NCBI GenBank assembly: GCA_016801885.1
Contig: CM028884.1
Coordinates: 26,683,577-26,747,576, forward strand
Direction of reading: 5' to 3'
DNA from: Toxotes chatareus
Lineage: Eukaryota > Chordata > Actinopteri > Toxotidae
DNA: 64,000 nucleotides
The notes beneath the pieces are model-generated. The model saw only the letters and a list, made by a program, of their open reading frames with translations. It was not told the DNA's origin and ran no database searches. Both the position numbers and the translations under genes were made by a program. This document shows, piece by piece, positions 24,298 to 38,800 of the stretch. Each line of letters starts with the position of its first letter. The first letter of the stretch is position 1.

Positions 24298-26806
24298 GTA
24301 AAGCCACCACAGACAGGCAAGAGGCCCTGAAATCTCTCATCAACACTTAACCGCACGTTTCTGATTACTCGTCTCTGCTTTTAAGCCAAAATATGCTGGT
24401 TGTAGATTTAGTTTCTCGCTGCATTTGTGTGCAGCAGGAGAAAAGAGCTTTAGGTGTTGACTGACAGTGAGAGAACACAGATCATCATCTGTCCTCCAAA
24501 CCTGCAGACTGCAACCTCAGGAGGGACGTAGACATGTTCTGCTGCATGTCAAACATGTGTAGTTTGTGTTTGAGATGGTCGGCCGAGCTGGAGTCCAGTT
24601 TCCTCGGCCCAGATTAATTTACAGGTTCATAAAATTGTCATTTTATGTAATTGAATCAGACGTTTCTAATTTTAAAAAGACAGCTGGAATTTTATTTTAA
24701 TGTAGTTTTTAAGGAAGATGATCATTTGAAATGATGGAGTAAAACCGGAGAGCTTTGGAGGGAAATAGATGAATGAAGTCATCAAAAGCACATAAAACAC
24801 GATCAGATGCTTTAAAATGTTTGACTTCATTCATGACACTCATGGAAGCTCTGAACTGCAGCTATAAATGGAGATTCTGCCGTAGTTTAGTTTTTATGTT
24901 TTCCATCTCTTTCATTTTGTTGTTGACTGGTTTTATCTGCCAGAACAAAGATTAGATTTTAGATTTTTATTTTTTCCAAAGAGCATACTTACTGCATTGG
25001 AACTGAAGGCTGACACTGGATGTAGCTTGTGTCCTGGACAACTGTACAACATGAATGTAATTTTGGGAATGTCGTGCTTGTGGCTTAGAGAGGCTCACAG
25101 ATGAGCAGTGGACGTTAAAGCCACAGAAAATCTGAGGGGTAGAAGCAGAAAGTGGCAGTTTTACATGTTGTGCTTATGTGTGGCCTTATGTCCCAAAGAA
25201 AAGCTGATTCTTAGAACTTGAAATCCTGAAACCAAAACAAAACCAAAAACATTTCATTTGTTTCCTTTTTTAAAAATTTATTTATAAATCACACTTTTTC
25301 TGTGTCTTTGGTCTTCCTGTCCTGCATGTTCTGTTCTTGGAAATGTGATTCTACGCCTTACACGTTACATATCAGGCATCTGGTTCAGGTTTTACATGAG
25401 CAGATGCTGAATTGTCAGGTTTCTGGTTTAGGTTTGGCCTCTCCCTCACAGTCACTGCCTTCTCTTTTTTCTCTTTTCTGAATTTGTTCAGATCACTGAA
25501 TCTGGAACACACTCCTCCCGTAACCTCACGTCAGTATGTTGAACTTTAAACTGATACGCCCTCGCAGCCACCGTGGTCGGCCTGTAATCCTGGCTGACAT
25601 TTTAAGAGAAATGAGGTTTGGAGACAGTGATGATCCATGAGGCTGAAGTAGAGCGTATAACGTATACATCCTTCACCCAGACTGGTGTGATGGGTCTATA
25701 AATTCATCTCCTTTTGACATTTCAATCTAAATCTGCTCTCGATTGGCTCAGGATGTGATTTTCCTCCGCGGCGTCACCTGTTTGGACAGTCTTTTGGTTT
25801 CAGCACAGAGTTTTGGTTTCAGAAGGACTCAGGAAAACTTCTCAGCATTCAGTGCTCTCATACTAAAGAAATGAAGTGACCATCCACTAAATATACAGAG
25901 TGCTGAAGTGTCGGTATGTACTGAGTGACTGGTGGACACACAGAGGTGAGACCGCTGTCAGCTGTAAGTCGATCAAAGAGCTCATTTGTTGGAGGTGCAT
26001 GCTGATTGGCTGTTTGAGCACAGAGGATACTCCTGCTGGACCGAGCCGAGGGATTAAAGCAGCTATTTGGACACCGTTCCTCAGCTGATGGGTGGAAATA
26101 TGATCCAGGACTAATCCTCCGAGTCCTCTGCAGCTGTGCCCACCACAAAGTGTGAAGGAGTCATCCAAAGATACTTTATACATATATATCAAACATGATA
26201 TAGTTGCATATACAGTGAGCAGAAATCCTCCCAGATTAGCTCCACCCCCCTGACTTAATTGGTAGTGATGTTGGGACTTCAGCTGAGCTTCATGGGGCCT
26301 GTAGGAACATTTTCACTCTTCGGCTGATTAGTCGGGTATGTCTCGTAAATATGAGGCCACGGTTTGGGGTTTTTTAAGCAGTGTTAAAGCTGTGGTTGAA
26401 TCCAGGAAAGCAGCCGAAGTTTCAGCTCAAATCACGCGAGGTTTGTTGGGCTGTCTGCGCTAACAGTGAAAATACATTTTCTTCCATTTCACTAGTTTAT
26501 AGAAAAATAAATTTTAAAAAGTGTATTTTTCTCTCTTAGCTCTAGAAAGATCTGATCATGCAGCTAGTTTTGATTAAATGTGTCCAAGTGTTGAGATTAT
26601 CTGAGATTTCAGTCTCAAATCCAACACAGTGGAGGCGAATGGGTTTTTGTTTGTGGTGCTCACAGCGCTCTCGTCTAACATTCAGCAAGAAAGCGAATAA
26701 GAGCATTTCCCAAGATGGCAAACTCTTAACCTTTTCATATCAGCACAGTTACTCTGCCGCAGCTTCAGCCCTGTCACCTCATCAGGCTCTTTGTCTTTCC
26801 CCTCAG
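24298..26806. other. tnnt3: tnnt3 intron 1, no feature recognised
   Basis: Between the leader-exon donor at 24298 and the acceptor at 26806. Only short motif-free frames are present. First introns of muscle genes often hold enhancers, but I cannot point to one. Confidence 0.45.
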
Positions 26807-26826
26807 GTGTGAAGTGTGCTGTCACC

Positions 26827-29800
26827 ATGTCTGACACTGAGGAAGTGTAAGTGAATCCCACACTGTCAGTAACAACACACACCACTGTGTGATGGGTTTG
26901 ATGTGCTGCAGATGAGCCCGTAGGATTGAACCGTATGTGTGACTTCTTAATGTGCTGTTTTTTTTTTTTTCTTTATTTCAGGGATCAGCTAGAGGGTAAG
27001 TGACGACCATTCAGGCGACCATTAAAAGCCCTGTTGTTATTTTAAATCACTTTATGGTGTTTTGTTTTCTTTTTAGTCATTTTGCATCTCATGGTGGTCA
27101 TTTTATGTTTCTTCCATCTTGTTCTGCATCTCTTTTTCGTGGTTTAGTGTCTTTTTTTAGGTCATTTTTTGTCTCTTAGTAGTTGTTTTGCTTCCCTTTA
27201 TGGTCATTTTGTGTCTTTTAAATGTTCTCTCCTCAAGTCTTAAATAAGAAATATTAATAGCGACTTGATACAGAGGCTCTGACCCAGGGGCCTTGTGACC
27301 TCTCGGGCCCATGGGCCCCTCCATCCGCGCATATTATCTCTCATTTTCACTGTAAATTATGATATGCAATGCTTAAAATAAAATGAATACAATTTGCAAA
27401 GCATTATCTTTTTTCAGTTTAACCTCTCACACATTAACTGACTTTTTTTATACAACAGATGTGAAAGTGAACTTTGACCTGACACATTAAGTCCTTTATT
27501 TATTTGTAAGTAGTGAAATCAATAAATGTTCCCGTGACATGATTTCACAGCTGTTTTCTCCTTTATTATGATACATTTTCTTAAAATATAATGGAAATGT
27601 ATCTTAAATTTACTGCTAACACGTATTATGTCACTTTATTTCACATGGGTAACTTGACCCATCACTTGAGCGACGTCAGCTCAGAGAAGTTTTAAGTGTA
27701 AGGAAATGAAATGACGTTGTGTTGTATTTGTTTCTGTTGTCCCACCATGTCTTTCTTTCCCAAACTGAAGACGAGGAAGGTAAAGACGACTGAATCGATT
27801 CGACATTGATCTGTTAGACCTGTTTCCACTGTACTAATTTATCAGCTGCCTGGTTTCACCCTTAATTTGAAGCGTTTGACTCTGGCACCTGCTCGTTGTA
27901 CGGGATATACAACATCTGCACAGACTTAATTTGAGTCTTAGCAGGATTTCCTTAACACAAAATGATACCACCTCATTTTGGTCTAATAAAAAGTTTAACA
28001 GCTCGGAGCCTCGCTGAATAGGTCGGCATTCTGTCTTTAATTTCCTGCAGCTGCAGTTGTTGTTATTGCAAACATATTTGTGCAGAGTTACACTTTCATC
28101 TGTAATCTAGGGAGCGTAGGATTTTTATTTTCTACTTAGGGCTGCGTGAAGCTGTGAACATCCAGCTGTCAGTCAAACACTCCCAAGTTAAGGGTGACTT
28201 TCTCTGTCTGAGTGATGTTTCAAATCACATGGTTAAGAAAAAAATGTGACAGAGCTCCTCGGCTCTCCGCATTTATTTTCTTGGCATGTGACATGTTTAC
28301 ATGGTCATCTGTTAATGCCGCACCGGCGCAGCTGTCATTGACCTCATTCGCACAACGGCCATATTTCAAACAGTGGAGGTGGAAAGCTACCTGGATGGTA
28401 ATTGTAAGACTAAAGTTACTAAACCAAATATTGTTTCACTGAAAAGCAAACTGGTCACATCTCGATAAATTTAGAAATCAGAATCATAATCAGAATAACT
28501 TTATTGATTCCCGTAGGGAAATTCTTACTGTTACTTAACTCCCAGTTGAAAATGAAGAGGAAAATTGCACAAAGTGTGTGGTAAGAGAAAAAAAAATTCT
28601 AGAATAAATAAGTGAAGTGAAAAACAAATAAAATAAGAATAAAAGTATACTATAATGAAAATCAAGTAAAAATATTGCAATAACTCCAAAATCAAACAGA
28701 GCAATATATACAAATAATATAAAAAAATAGAAAAAATAAAATATCTTAATATTTTAATATTTGCAGATATGTACATGAGGTTTGTGGTTAGTCAGCTATT
28801 TCTATTGTTCTTTCTGTGCTTTAAAAGGGAAACATATTTCTGGGTTTACTCTCTGTAACTAATAAGAAAAATTATTAGAATCCATTTGTCTTTTTAACAA
28901 AGTTAAAAAGTAAGAGTCAGGTTAGCTTTCAAAAAACTACAGCTCCCCGAAATGTTTTACCGATGTCACAGAGTCAACAGGAGGGCAGAATTTCTGGTTT
29001 CTGATCCAGAAGTAAGAAAAACTGTTTCTTTCATTCCCTCTGTGCTCGCAAAGCAGACAAATCGTTGTTAAAATCACGAGGATTACCAGTTTCTTATGGC
29101 AACTGCTGTTTTGGAATAGAAGTTTGGAATAAAGTTATCTTGCGATAACGGGAGATAGAGAAAAAATAGTCTCTGTGGCTTCTCTAGGCTTCCGTACTCT
29201 GGATTGTAAGGATTTTGTGTTGATGTGTTCATCAACGTCAACACAAAAGTGGCTGCTCTTCGGGTAGTTTTCCACCGCAACAGTTAAATATGGCTTCTGT
29301 GTGAAAGGTCAACTGACTCTTCTCTCATCATCATCTGTTTCTCTCTCTCTGTTCTCCAGCAGCGCTATCCCTCGCTCAAACACCCATCCTCTGTGTAACT
29401 AAAGTAATCTCTCACTTTTGGTTTCTAATGGCTCTGTAATATCTGTGGTCTTCATTAACGGCCTTCTCCGACACCCTCCCTCTCCCCGGCGGTTTGGTGC
29501 ATGCTGCGTGCCCGTAGCCCAGGAGGAGGTAGTAGAAGTAGAAGTAGCCCCTGAGGCGGAGGCCCAGGTAGAAGCAGAGCCAGAGGTAGAACCTGAACCA
29601 GAACCAGAACCAGAGCCAGAGCCACAGGCGGTGGTGCAGCAGGTGGTTCATGAGGAGGAAGGTATGTGGCATGGGCAGTCCCTTCACCCTTCTCCTGCAG
29701 GACACTCAGCACTGTGCTCTAGGCTAGTCAGCCCTGTCGACATCAACACGCTGCAAAACATATCCTGCTTAACAAGTCAAAGTTTTGGGTCTTAAAAAGG

Positions 29801-32800
29801 GAAATTCAGCGTGATTTGAGTTTTCACTTTAACATTTTCCAGTGGTCACTCAGAGCCCTGCAGTCTTTGTGACTCCTGAAGTTTAACCACACAGTGGTCT
29901 CTTCATCCGTAGGTTTATTTACCACCTTTTAATTGATAAAATCAAAAAAACTGTTTCTATTTGTCTGTATTTTAACACAGTATGTGTCCAACAAAGTGAG
30001 CTGTGAAGATCATTTGATAAGAAACTTCACTGTGTCAAAGTCACCTTTGACACAGTTATACAGTGCAAAAAGTTTATTTTCTTACAGCAGTAAAGCCTGT
30101 TTAGCAGGTTTGTGTGCAGTGTTTTGAAATTGTAACTTTATAAGTATGAGCAAAAAGTTTCCTCTTAAACAAGTTTGATGTTAAAAGATATCGCATCCAA
30201 CTCAAAGTAAAATATAGAGGCGTTTTTCCTTGATTTTATCAGCTTTTAGTTGAGATGAGATTTACAGGATCAGCGGACCATCTGCAGGTTTTGTTTTTTA
30301 TCTTACCACAGTAAGTTTTTTTTTTTGCCACAGTGAAGGAAATGTGCCAGATTGTGGAGATATTTTCTGATCTCCAGTTCAGAGTCGTATTATCTGTTTA
30401 CTGCTGCTTTAGAACTGGCAGATTTCCTTTTCTCTGGTTCTAGATAAAAGTAAATGTGATGACTCAAAGCTCAGTTGTCTTGTTAGGTTTGATATTTTTG
30501 CGGTTCACTAATCTAGTTCCGCTTTAGCTTCCCTTTAGCTCTTTCCACCGGAGTTACCTCCTCTTCATAACTGCCCAGAATGACAAACGTGAATCTGCAG
30601 AGTAAATACAGAACCTGTGTAGTCTCAGGTGCATTTGCAGAAAAACTAGAACAATAAACACAAAACCCACATGTTCTCTAGCTAAATTTAACGGCAGCAT
30701 GCTATTTCCTCAGTACAGCTGAAGTTAACACAATGGATCACAGGGCAAACTACAAACTAAAGACGTTTTACACCCATGTCAAAGTCAGGAGCATTTTGAT
30801 CCATTCAGATCAGTTCCACTCACCGCTGCAAGTTTGTGTTTGTGCAGGAGAACAAGTTGTCATGACTTTACTGTAAAGACAGGCCTAACATGTCTGACAT
30901 CACGGCCTGGGAAGTCATGGAGATAAGCATTTAATGCACCAATCCTAGAGGCAGACACTGTAGAGTAAACCAGCGATTTCCATAATCACCTGTTGATTCA
31001 CTTCCTCTCTGACCCCTAAAAGTCACCACATCCGAGTCTGGCTCCAAGAACCCTGACACAAGGTCACACAATCCTTAACAATAATACCACATTTATCATA
31101 ATGGGGCTTTTCAAAGAACCATTTTAGAGAACCTTTCTTTGTATTGCTGCAATACTGTCAATGCTCCCCAGAAACTGACCTTTCCATTTTGCGTGCTCCA
31201 TGACCTTTCTTCTAGTGCCCCCTACAGGTCAAATTTAATAACTGCACACAAGAGATCTCTCTATCTCTGAACTATTTGCTGTGAACACTTAATGTGATGA
31301 ACCCTTTTTATTATTTTTGCCTCTTAGAGCCAACTTCAAAACTGTTTTTTACAACTATAACCCAGATGCTTAAGACTCTAAGAACAAAAAAATCCTCAGT
31401 TTGTTCATTCATGCCAGTGTCATGATGATGATGATGATCCAAACACTTGTACCAGTTGTTTTTCTATGGGTCAGTGTAGAGATACAGGCTGATTTTCCAT
31501 CGTCGACACTCATCAGATCTGCAGAAAACCATCAGTTTAATTTAATTCCTGTGGCACGACAAGGCCCGTCTGTGTTGCACTTTAGCCTTGTTCCAGTGAA
31601 GAACCCTAAAGTGCCTTTTGTTGTCTTTGGGCTTCTCAAAGAATTCCCCATGAACCCCAGTTTCCCAGAGTGCACTGCATCGAACATCTGGGCTTTGCTT
31701 TATGAAGTGTCCACAGTTATCACGTCACGTCACATCACCATCAGTGTTAGCTGACACGCAGTCACAGCCAAACATTACATCCTGTTTCCAGCGTTATTGC
31801 TCAGTGTCAGACGTGTGTTTTGAATATGAGCTGTGCATATAAATGTTTGAAGGGAGAAGAAGAAAATCAGCCGCTTTTACATGAATCGGTTGCCCTGTCT
31901 CATCCGTGGCCTTCTTTCCACTTATATGTCTCATTTTGTCGTCAGTGACCATTTCCATCATTTGCATTTTGGCAAACCTATGTGTCAGTCTTCAAGGCCG
32001 TAGCAGAAAGGATGATGGCTAATTTCAGTCATGTAAAAGTCTTTTCTCTTCACCTCCCTTCAGTCTATGTTTAGCATCTTTCTCTCTGTGTGTAGATGAA
32101 GAGTGAGACTGGCAAACTGCTCTAAAGCATTTACGTTGGGGTGTTGTGATGAGACGCGATCATCCTCAGTATTTAAGTCCTCAGTGGACATGCTTGTTTT
32201 GTTCAGATGCCTTTATGATCCCTGCAAACTGTATTTATATACAGACAGAGTCACTGCAGGAGTCCCAGGTTTTAATGAACGTTTGCTGAACTAATGCTTG
32301 GATGTCGCTGCTTCCGCGCTGTCAGTTTAGAAAATGTCTGTCTGACTTGAAAATGCAGGTCACACTAGTTTTAAGTGTTTAAACAATGATTTGAGCAACA
32401 AATTATTTTTTTCTCTGTTGGAAGCAAAGGTCCTGTATTTGAAATTTTACTAAAGTAAAAGAACAAGTAGTATTAGCATGAAAATATACTTAAAGTAGCA
32501 CAAGTAAAAATATTCATTATGTAGAATTCTCCATTTCAGAATAACATGGATTGGATTATTGGTTCCTAATTATTGGATTGATGTGTAAATGCTGTAGCTG
32601 GTAAATGTTGCACTAATTTTAACCATTTAATATATTGCCGGTTTGCTTTATAACTAAAGCTTCTCCAAAATCAAACACGAGGAATAAAAGAGCTGCCTGC
32701 GGTGTTAATGCAGGATGAATGTGTGACCTTGGACTTGTGCAGTGGCTACAATAAGAACATGAACACCCCAATCTGGTAAATGTGCTTCATAAGCTGTGCA

Positions 32801-35800
32801 CCATAAAGAGGACAGGAACAGGCTGCCCAGTCCGATCACTAATCATTTCTGTTCTGCTCTTGCTTTGGACGCTTGCTGCATGCAGAGGCCTATGAAGAGG
32901 AAGGTATGTTGACTTGAATTCTTCTCTGTTCTTCTGATTGGACCTGTTATCTGTTTCCCTGTGGGTTAACGAGTCTTTCACACATGAATAATTCAAACTG
33001 TGTGCACATTGGTTTGTTTCACTGATGCATCCTGAGAGAAAAGCAGAATTTACCCGTTCGCTTTAGTCTCTGCGTCAGCCGACGGAGCTGATGTGGAGGA
33101 ATAGGGTGAAGGATTCAGAAGTGCTGAGTCATGGCTACGGGCCCCACTGCTCATCTCTGCTTCTTCTCTTTTTTGCATGAATGTGTCCTGCCAGTGGAGG
33201 AGGGAGATCAAGATGGTAGTTTGTATTTCCTGCTGAGTCGCTGTTGCTCTGCCTGCGTTTTCCTCCCGTGTTGTCTGTCTTTTTGGATTTGTTTTGTTTA
33301 TTTTTTATTTTATTTTTTATTTTTTTTTAAGTGTGAGGGTCCCATAAACACATAAAAAGCTAATCACAAACTTCCCAATTGTGTTTCTACCACAAAACAA
33401 TTAACAGTAATTACACAGTGAAAGTCTTACGTGCCCCATTGTGAAAGTGTGCGCTGACGTATGTTCAGAAAATTAAACTATTAAATAGTTTATGTGGTGG
33501 GTTATGACACGGAGTACTGATCCTGATTAGCACTTTAAACGTCTCTGGTTAAATTGGTTTGATTCACACACTAATGTACAACACATTAACACTGTGAAAT
33601 AGATAAGTAGGGTAACACCTGATTTTTCAGTGGCCTCATTCTTGTGTATTAACCTTTACTTTAAAGAAAATGCACAGTAATAAAGAAAGTTATTAGCATT
33701 ACACAGTATCACTGTGTATTTACGGTACATGAAACAGAGGCAAACACACAGTAATTAGGCCACTGATGATGGAAAGTTTTGGTAAAATTAAGACTCACAC
33801 TCACATTACAACGATCTACTGGAGGTGTGAACCAACTTGCAGCCCCCAGGTGTAACTCAGCTTGTCCACATGAACCTTCCCCCTGATTAACCAGCTGCTC
33901 TTTAGACGTCGTCTCTCTCCACATCTGCGTCTCTAACAGTCTGATATCTCTCTTCTCTCCCTGTCGCCATTTTGATGCTGAAAAACCAGAGGAGAAGCCA
34001 AAGTTCAAGTGAGTCCTTTGTCTGTAAGCTTTGGCTGAAACATTTTCACGTGGTTTATACCCGTAAGTTACTCATCGTCTTTCAACAGACCCACTGCTCC
34101 GAAGATCCCTGATGGCGAGAAAGTGGACTTTGACGTAAGCTGATGTGTTTTTGGTGACTGATGATCCATCATGCAGTCAGAATGTATAGAGAATGCACAG
34201 GAAAAATGAAGTCATTTGCACATAATGATAGCAACCATTCGTGTACGATTGTGACATTCCTGCATTGTTAGGACAGCTCCCACCCTGGCTTTGATCTGTT
34301 TGACCTTTTGCCCTCAGGGAGGCGCTACAGGTACATCCACACCAGGACTATCAGACTCAGGAACAGTTTTTTCCCAAAAGCCATAACCATTCTGAACTCA
34401 CACATGCACTAAACCTCACAGTCTGACCCCCCGACCCCAGGACTTCCTTCTATCCACCTACTATGCAATACTTAATACTTACAGGCTGTGAAAATGCTAT
34501 TCAATTAATGACACTTTTATTAACCCCTCTAGTGGTTTATTCAAGTTGTACTTGACCCATAATCAGAATATGTCCAACATGTCCATCTTGCTGTCAGCAG
34601 TTAGACACTGTCGAACTAAGACTCTTCTGTAAAGAAAATCTTTTGTGAGCTGCTGTAGTGGAGCAAGTGGATGTTATGAACGTATCCACTGAAAACTTCA
34701 ACCAACAAACCTTCTGAAGACTGCTCATTTCCAAAACCTCTGAGAGGTTTTGGAACCAGCAGCCTTCGTCCCCTACACCGTGTACACTGAGCGAGCCAGT
34801 GTCTGTCCACTTCTTACAGGACATCCAGAAGAAACGTCAAAACAAAGACCTGATTGAGCTGCAGTCGCTGATCGATGCTCACTTTGAGTGTAGGAAGAAA
34901 GAGGAAGAGGAACTCATCGCTCTCAAAGAACGAATTGTGAGGTTTTATCCACATAAAAACATATAAACCAAACAGCAAACCAAACACTAACCTCGTTTCT
35001 GCTCGTGGCAGACAGCATTGCAGCCTGTCTTTTGGTTTGCGTTTTCAGGAGAAGCGCCGAGCTGAGCGAGCCGAGCAGCAGAGGATTCGTGCTGAAAAAG
35101 ATAAAGAGCGACAGGCCAGGAGGGAGGTAGGCAGCTGCTTTTTTTTAACTGTTTGAATGACTTTACCTTGTTTTATTCTTTATTTTTGCTCTACAATACT
35201 TCACTGCTTAGTGCAGCAAAAACAAGATTTTCATCTGATGTTACGTTCCTCTGCATTTTGTTTGTGACAAAAGAAAAAAGTATAGTGTAACATAGCGTTG
35301 TCCCTCATGCTGTTGGATTCTGATATCTTGAACTTTTACAGGCTGAGCGGCAGAGAAAGGAGGAGGCTGACGCGCAGAGAAAGGCTGAGGATGAAGCCAA
35401 GAAGAAGATAGCGCTGACCAACATGGGATCGGGCTACAGCAGCCACCTGCAGAGGGTGGGATTTTTCTTCTTCTTCTTCTTCTTCTTCTTGAGAGTTCAG
35501 ATTTTTTCTTCATCCTCATACAAAGCACAGTGAAGACATGGAGTTTTAACTAGTTGGACTTTTTTTAGGTTGACCAGAAGAGAGGCAAGAAGCAGACTGA
35601 AAGAGAAAAGAAGAAGAAGATTCTGGCAGAGAGAATCAAACCCCTGAGCATTGAAAATCTCAGTGACGACAAGCTGAGGTAACGCACAGGAGGAAAAACG
35701 AAGACAAGTCACTGTCTAGACAACACAGCAATTACACCTCAGAGTGCAAGTTTTATTATGTTCTGGAGAACAATTTAGATTTGCAACGAGCAGATAAATC

Positions 35801-38800
35801 TGTCACCTACTGATGTGGATTCTGTTGAAAGTTAGAGTTTCTGTTTGGTTCACCAGATTAAATTTAAGACTTTTTAAGACCTTTCTGATCAAAGAGAACT
35901 CTGTATATTTTTCCTACTCACGTGGTTAAAAAAATGGTGGAAAAAATTATTTATTAATAATATTAATTAATTGACATTTAAATCATATTTTTGCCAGGTC
36001 TTCCCACCTGTATATAACAATAATTTGTAGTCAGGCCTACAGGACACAGCCATGAAGAGTCTCAACATGTAGTCATTATGAACCGATGAGCTTCCTGTCT
36101 CCCAATGCTCATCCAAAAGTTAGAACTAGTGTTATTGTCACCAACCAGACTTCTCAAAGATGTTTTGCCTTTGATTGGCACTAACATATTAGACCGGATA
36201 AATCTCTCTTTGGTAACAGGATATGTTCCACAGGCTTTTAATGTTGCAGTTATCAAACCTTTACTTAAAAAGCCTTCTCTGGACTCTGACATTTTGGCAA
36301 ACTACAGACCTATATCCATCCAATCTCCCCTTTATTTCTAAAATTCTTGAAAAGGCTGTTGCAACTCAGCTGTGTGACCATCTACATAGGAACGGTTTGT
36401 TTGAAGTTTTTTGCTTGAACCGATATTGTTTACCTTATACATGCTTCCCCTAGGCAATACTATCAGGAAGCATGGAATAAATTTCCATTGCTATGCAGAT
36501 GATACCCAGCTATATTTATCTATGAAGCCAGACGAAACAGATCAGTTAACCATACTTAAGGCACGTCTTAAAGACATAAAGGCCTGGATGACCTGTAACT
36601 TTCTTCTTCTGAATTCAGACAAAACTGATTTTGTTTGGTCCCAAACACCTCAGAAACAGTTTATCTAATCATATAGTTACTCTGGATGGCATTAATTTAG
36701 CCTCCAGTACGACTTTGAGAAACCTTGGAGTTATTTTTGATCAGGATTTGTTCTTTAACTCACATATAAAACAAGTCTCTAGGACCGCCTTCTTTCACCT
36801 GCGCAATATCAGTAAGATTAGGAACATTCTGTCGCAGAGTGATGCTGAAAATGAGTCCATGCTTTTGTTACTTCTAGGCTGGACTACTGTAATTCCCTAT
36901 TATCAGGATGTCCAGTTAACTCTCTAAAAAGCCTCCAGCAGATCCAAAATGCTGCAGCGTGAGTACTGACTGGAATTAGCAAGAGAGATCACATTACTCC
37001 CGTACTAACTTCTCTTCATTGGCTTCCTGTAAAATCCAGAATTGATTTTAAAATCCTTCTCCTTACATATAAGGCCCTCAATGGCCAGGCTCCTTCATAT
37101 CTCAAAGAGCTGATAGTACCATATTATCCCAATAGATTGCTTTGTTCCCAGAATGCAGGTTTGCTTATGGTTCCCAAAATCTCTAAAAGTAGAATGGGAG
37201 GCCGAGCCTTTAGCTATCAGGCCCCTCTCCTGTGGAACCAACTGCCAGTTTGGGTTTGGGAAGCAGACACCCTCTCTAATTTTAAAATTAAGCTTAAAAC
37301 CTTTTTGTTTGACAAAGCTTATAATTAGTTGTACAGTCCTAGTTATTATGACTAAACTTATAGTTAGTCACAATTATCTCTATAGACACTGTTACAGTTA
37401 AGGATATAGCCCTTAGTAGGGCTGGCTCAGGCAACTGAACCATCCCTTAGTTATGCTGCTATAGGCCTAGGCTGCTGGGGGACATCCCATGATCTATTGC
37501 GCACTTCTTCCTCTCTGTCTTTCTCTCCTCAGTCCCACTCTCAAATTTATTAGCCTTTATTACATGTCATTAACTCTGTGTCCTCTCTGCCCCGTAGTCC
37601 TGTGTTTGTTTCTCTCTGGTCTCTCTTTCTCTGTACCTTTCTGCAGGTGTCTCTGGCTCCGGAGCTGCATGTTCTGTGGTCCTGGCTCCACCCACCTGCT
37701 GCTGTTTATTGTTTACAATGATCCATTTCTAACACGTTTAATGTTCCACTCTGTTACAGATAAATATTGGATTCATATTCTTTGCAGACTGTAATGTAAA
37801 TAATTACCAGTCATGACAGCTTTTTGCCTCTGTGCTCTGTTACCTATCATAACTGTAATCTGCTGAGCACACATTATCCACTAACTGTTCACTAACTGTA
37901 ATGTAAATGCTGACCCTCTAACATTGTCCATTGTTTGTACTATGCTGCATGTCATTCTCCTCCTCTCCTCCATTCCTAGCTGTCCTATCTTCCTCCTTTT
38001 CCTCCTTTCACCCAGCCCGGCCATTGGCAGGAGGGTCCCCCACCTGAGCCAGGTTCTGCTCAAGGTTTCTTCCTGTTAAAAGGGAGTTTTTCCTTGCCAC
38101 TGTCGCCTTAAGTGCTTGCTCTGGGGTCAGGCTCTGGGTCTCTGTAAAGCGCTTTGAGACAATTTTGATTGTGGAAGGCGCTATATAAATAAAATTGAAT
38201 TGAATATTTTAATAAAGTTTACTAAGTAAAGGTTACCACAAAATCTCTCACAATCAAGTCTCAGGCTTTTTATGTGGACTGAAGTCTAAGAGTCCACAGC
38301 CACGATGTGGCTCTGTGCAGCCAGTTGTAGCTACAGTGATGCTGCCATCAGCATATAAACATGCTCACTGTGTCATATAGTATAGTGTTTAGAATGTTGA
38401 TATCGCTTCATAAGCTTGTTGGTTGAATCTTTGGTTGCTGCTTTGTGTTTGTCAGGGAAAAGGCGAAGGAGCTGTGGGAGTGGCTGCACAGCCTGGAGGC
38501 GATTAAATACGACCACTGCGAGAAGCTCAAGAGACAGAGATACGAGGTGAGGACACACACGAGACTCTTATGATGATATATAATAAAACTACTAAACCTT
38601 TGGACACGAAGAAGAGAGCACATCCGGTCCTGATCTTTATGAAAAGTACACTGAGATAACTCAGTAATATGTACATAAAATGTCTTTGACTTGAAGCTCA
38701 CAGCAACTGCCAAGAAATTCAAAATGTTAAGTATCAATCATTTTATTAAATTTGCTAATATTAAACTCATCTATAAACACTAAAAGAATCAGGCTATGCT

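Noticed and set aside
29523..29661. Starting the tnnt3 acidic exon at the CAG ending at 29522
   Set aside because: It would put the previous codon out of frame and soon reach a stop; the TAG acceptor at 29517 keeps frame and gives the family-like EEAQEE.
32090..32110. A tnnt3 microexon reading ATGAAGA after CTGTGTGTAG
   Set aside because: The acceptor is good, but the only donor gives 7 bp, which breaks the phase of the flanking exons.
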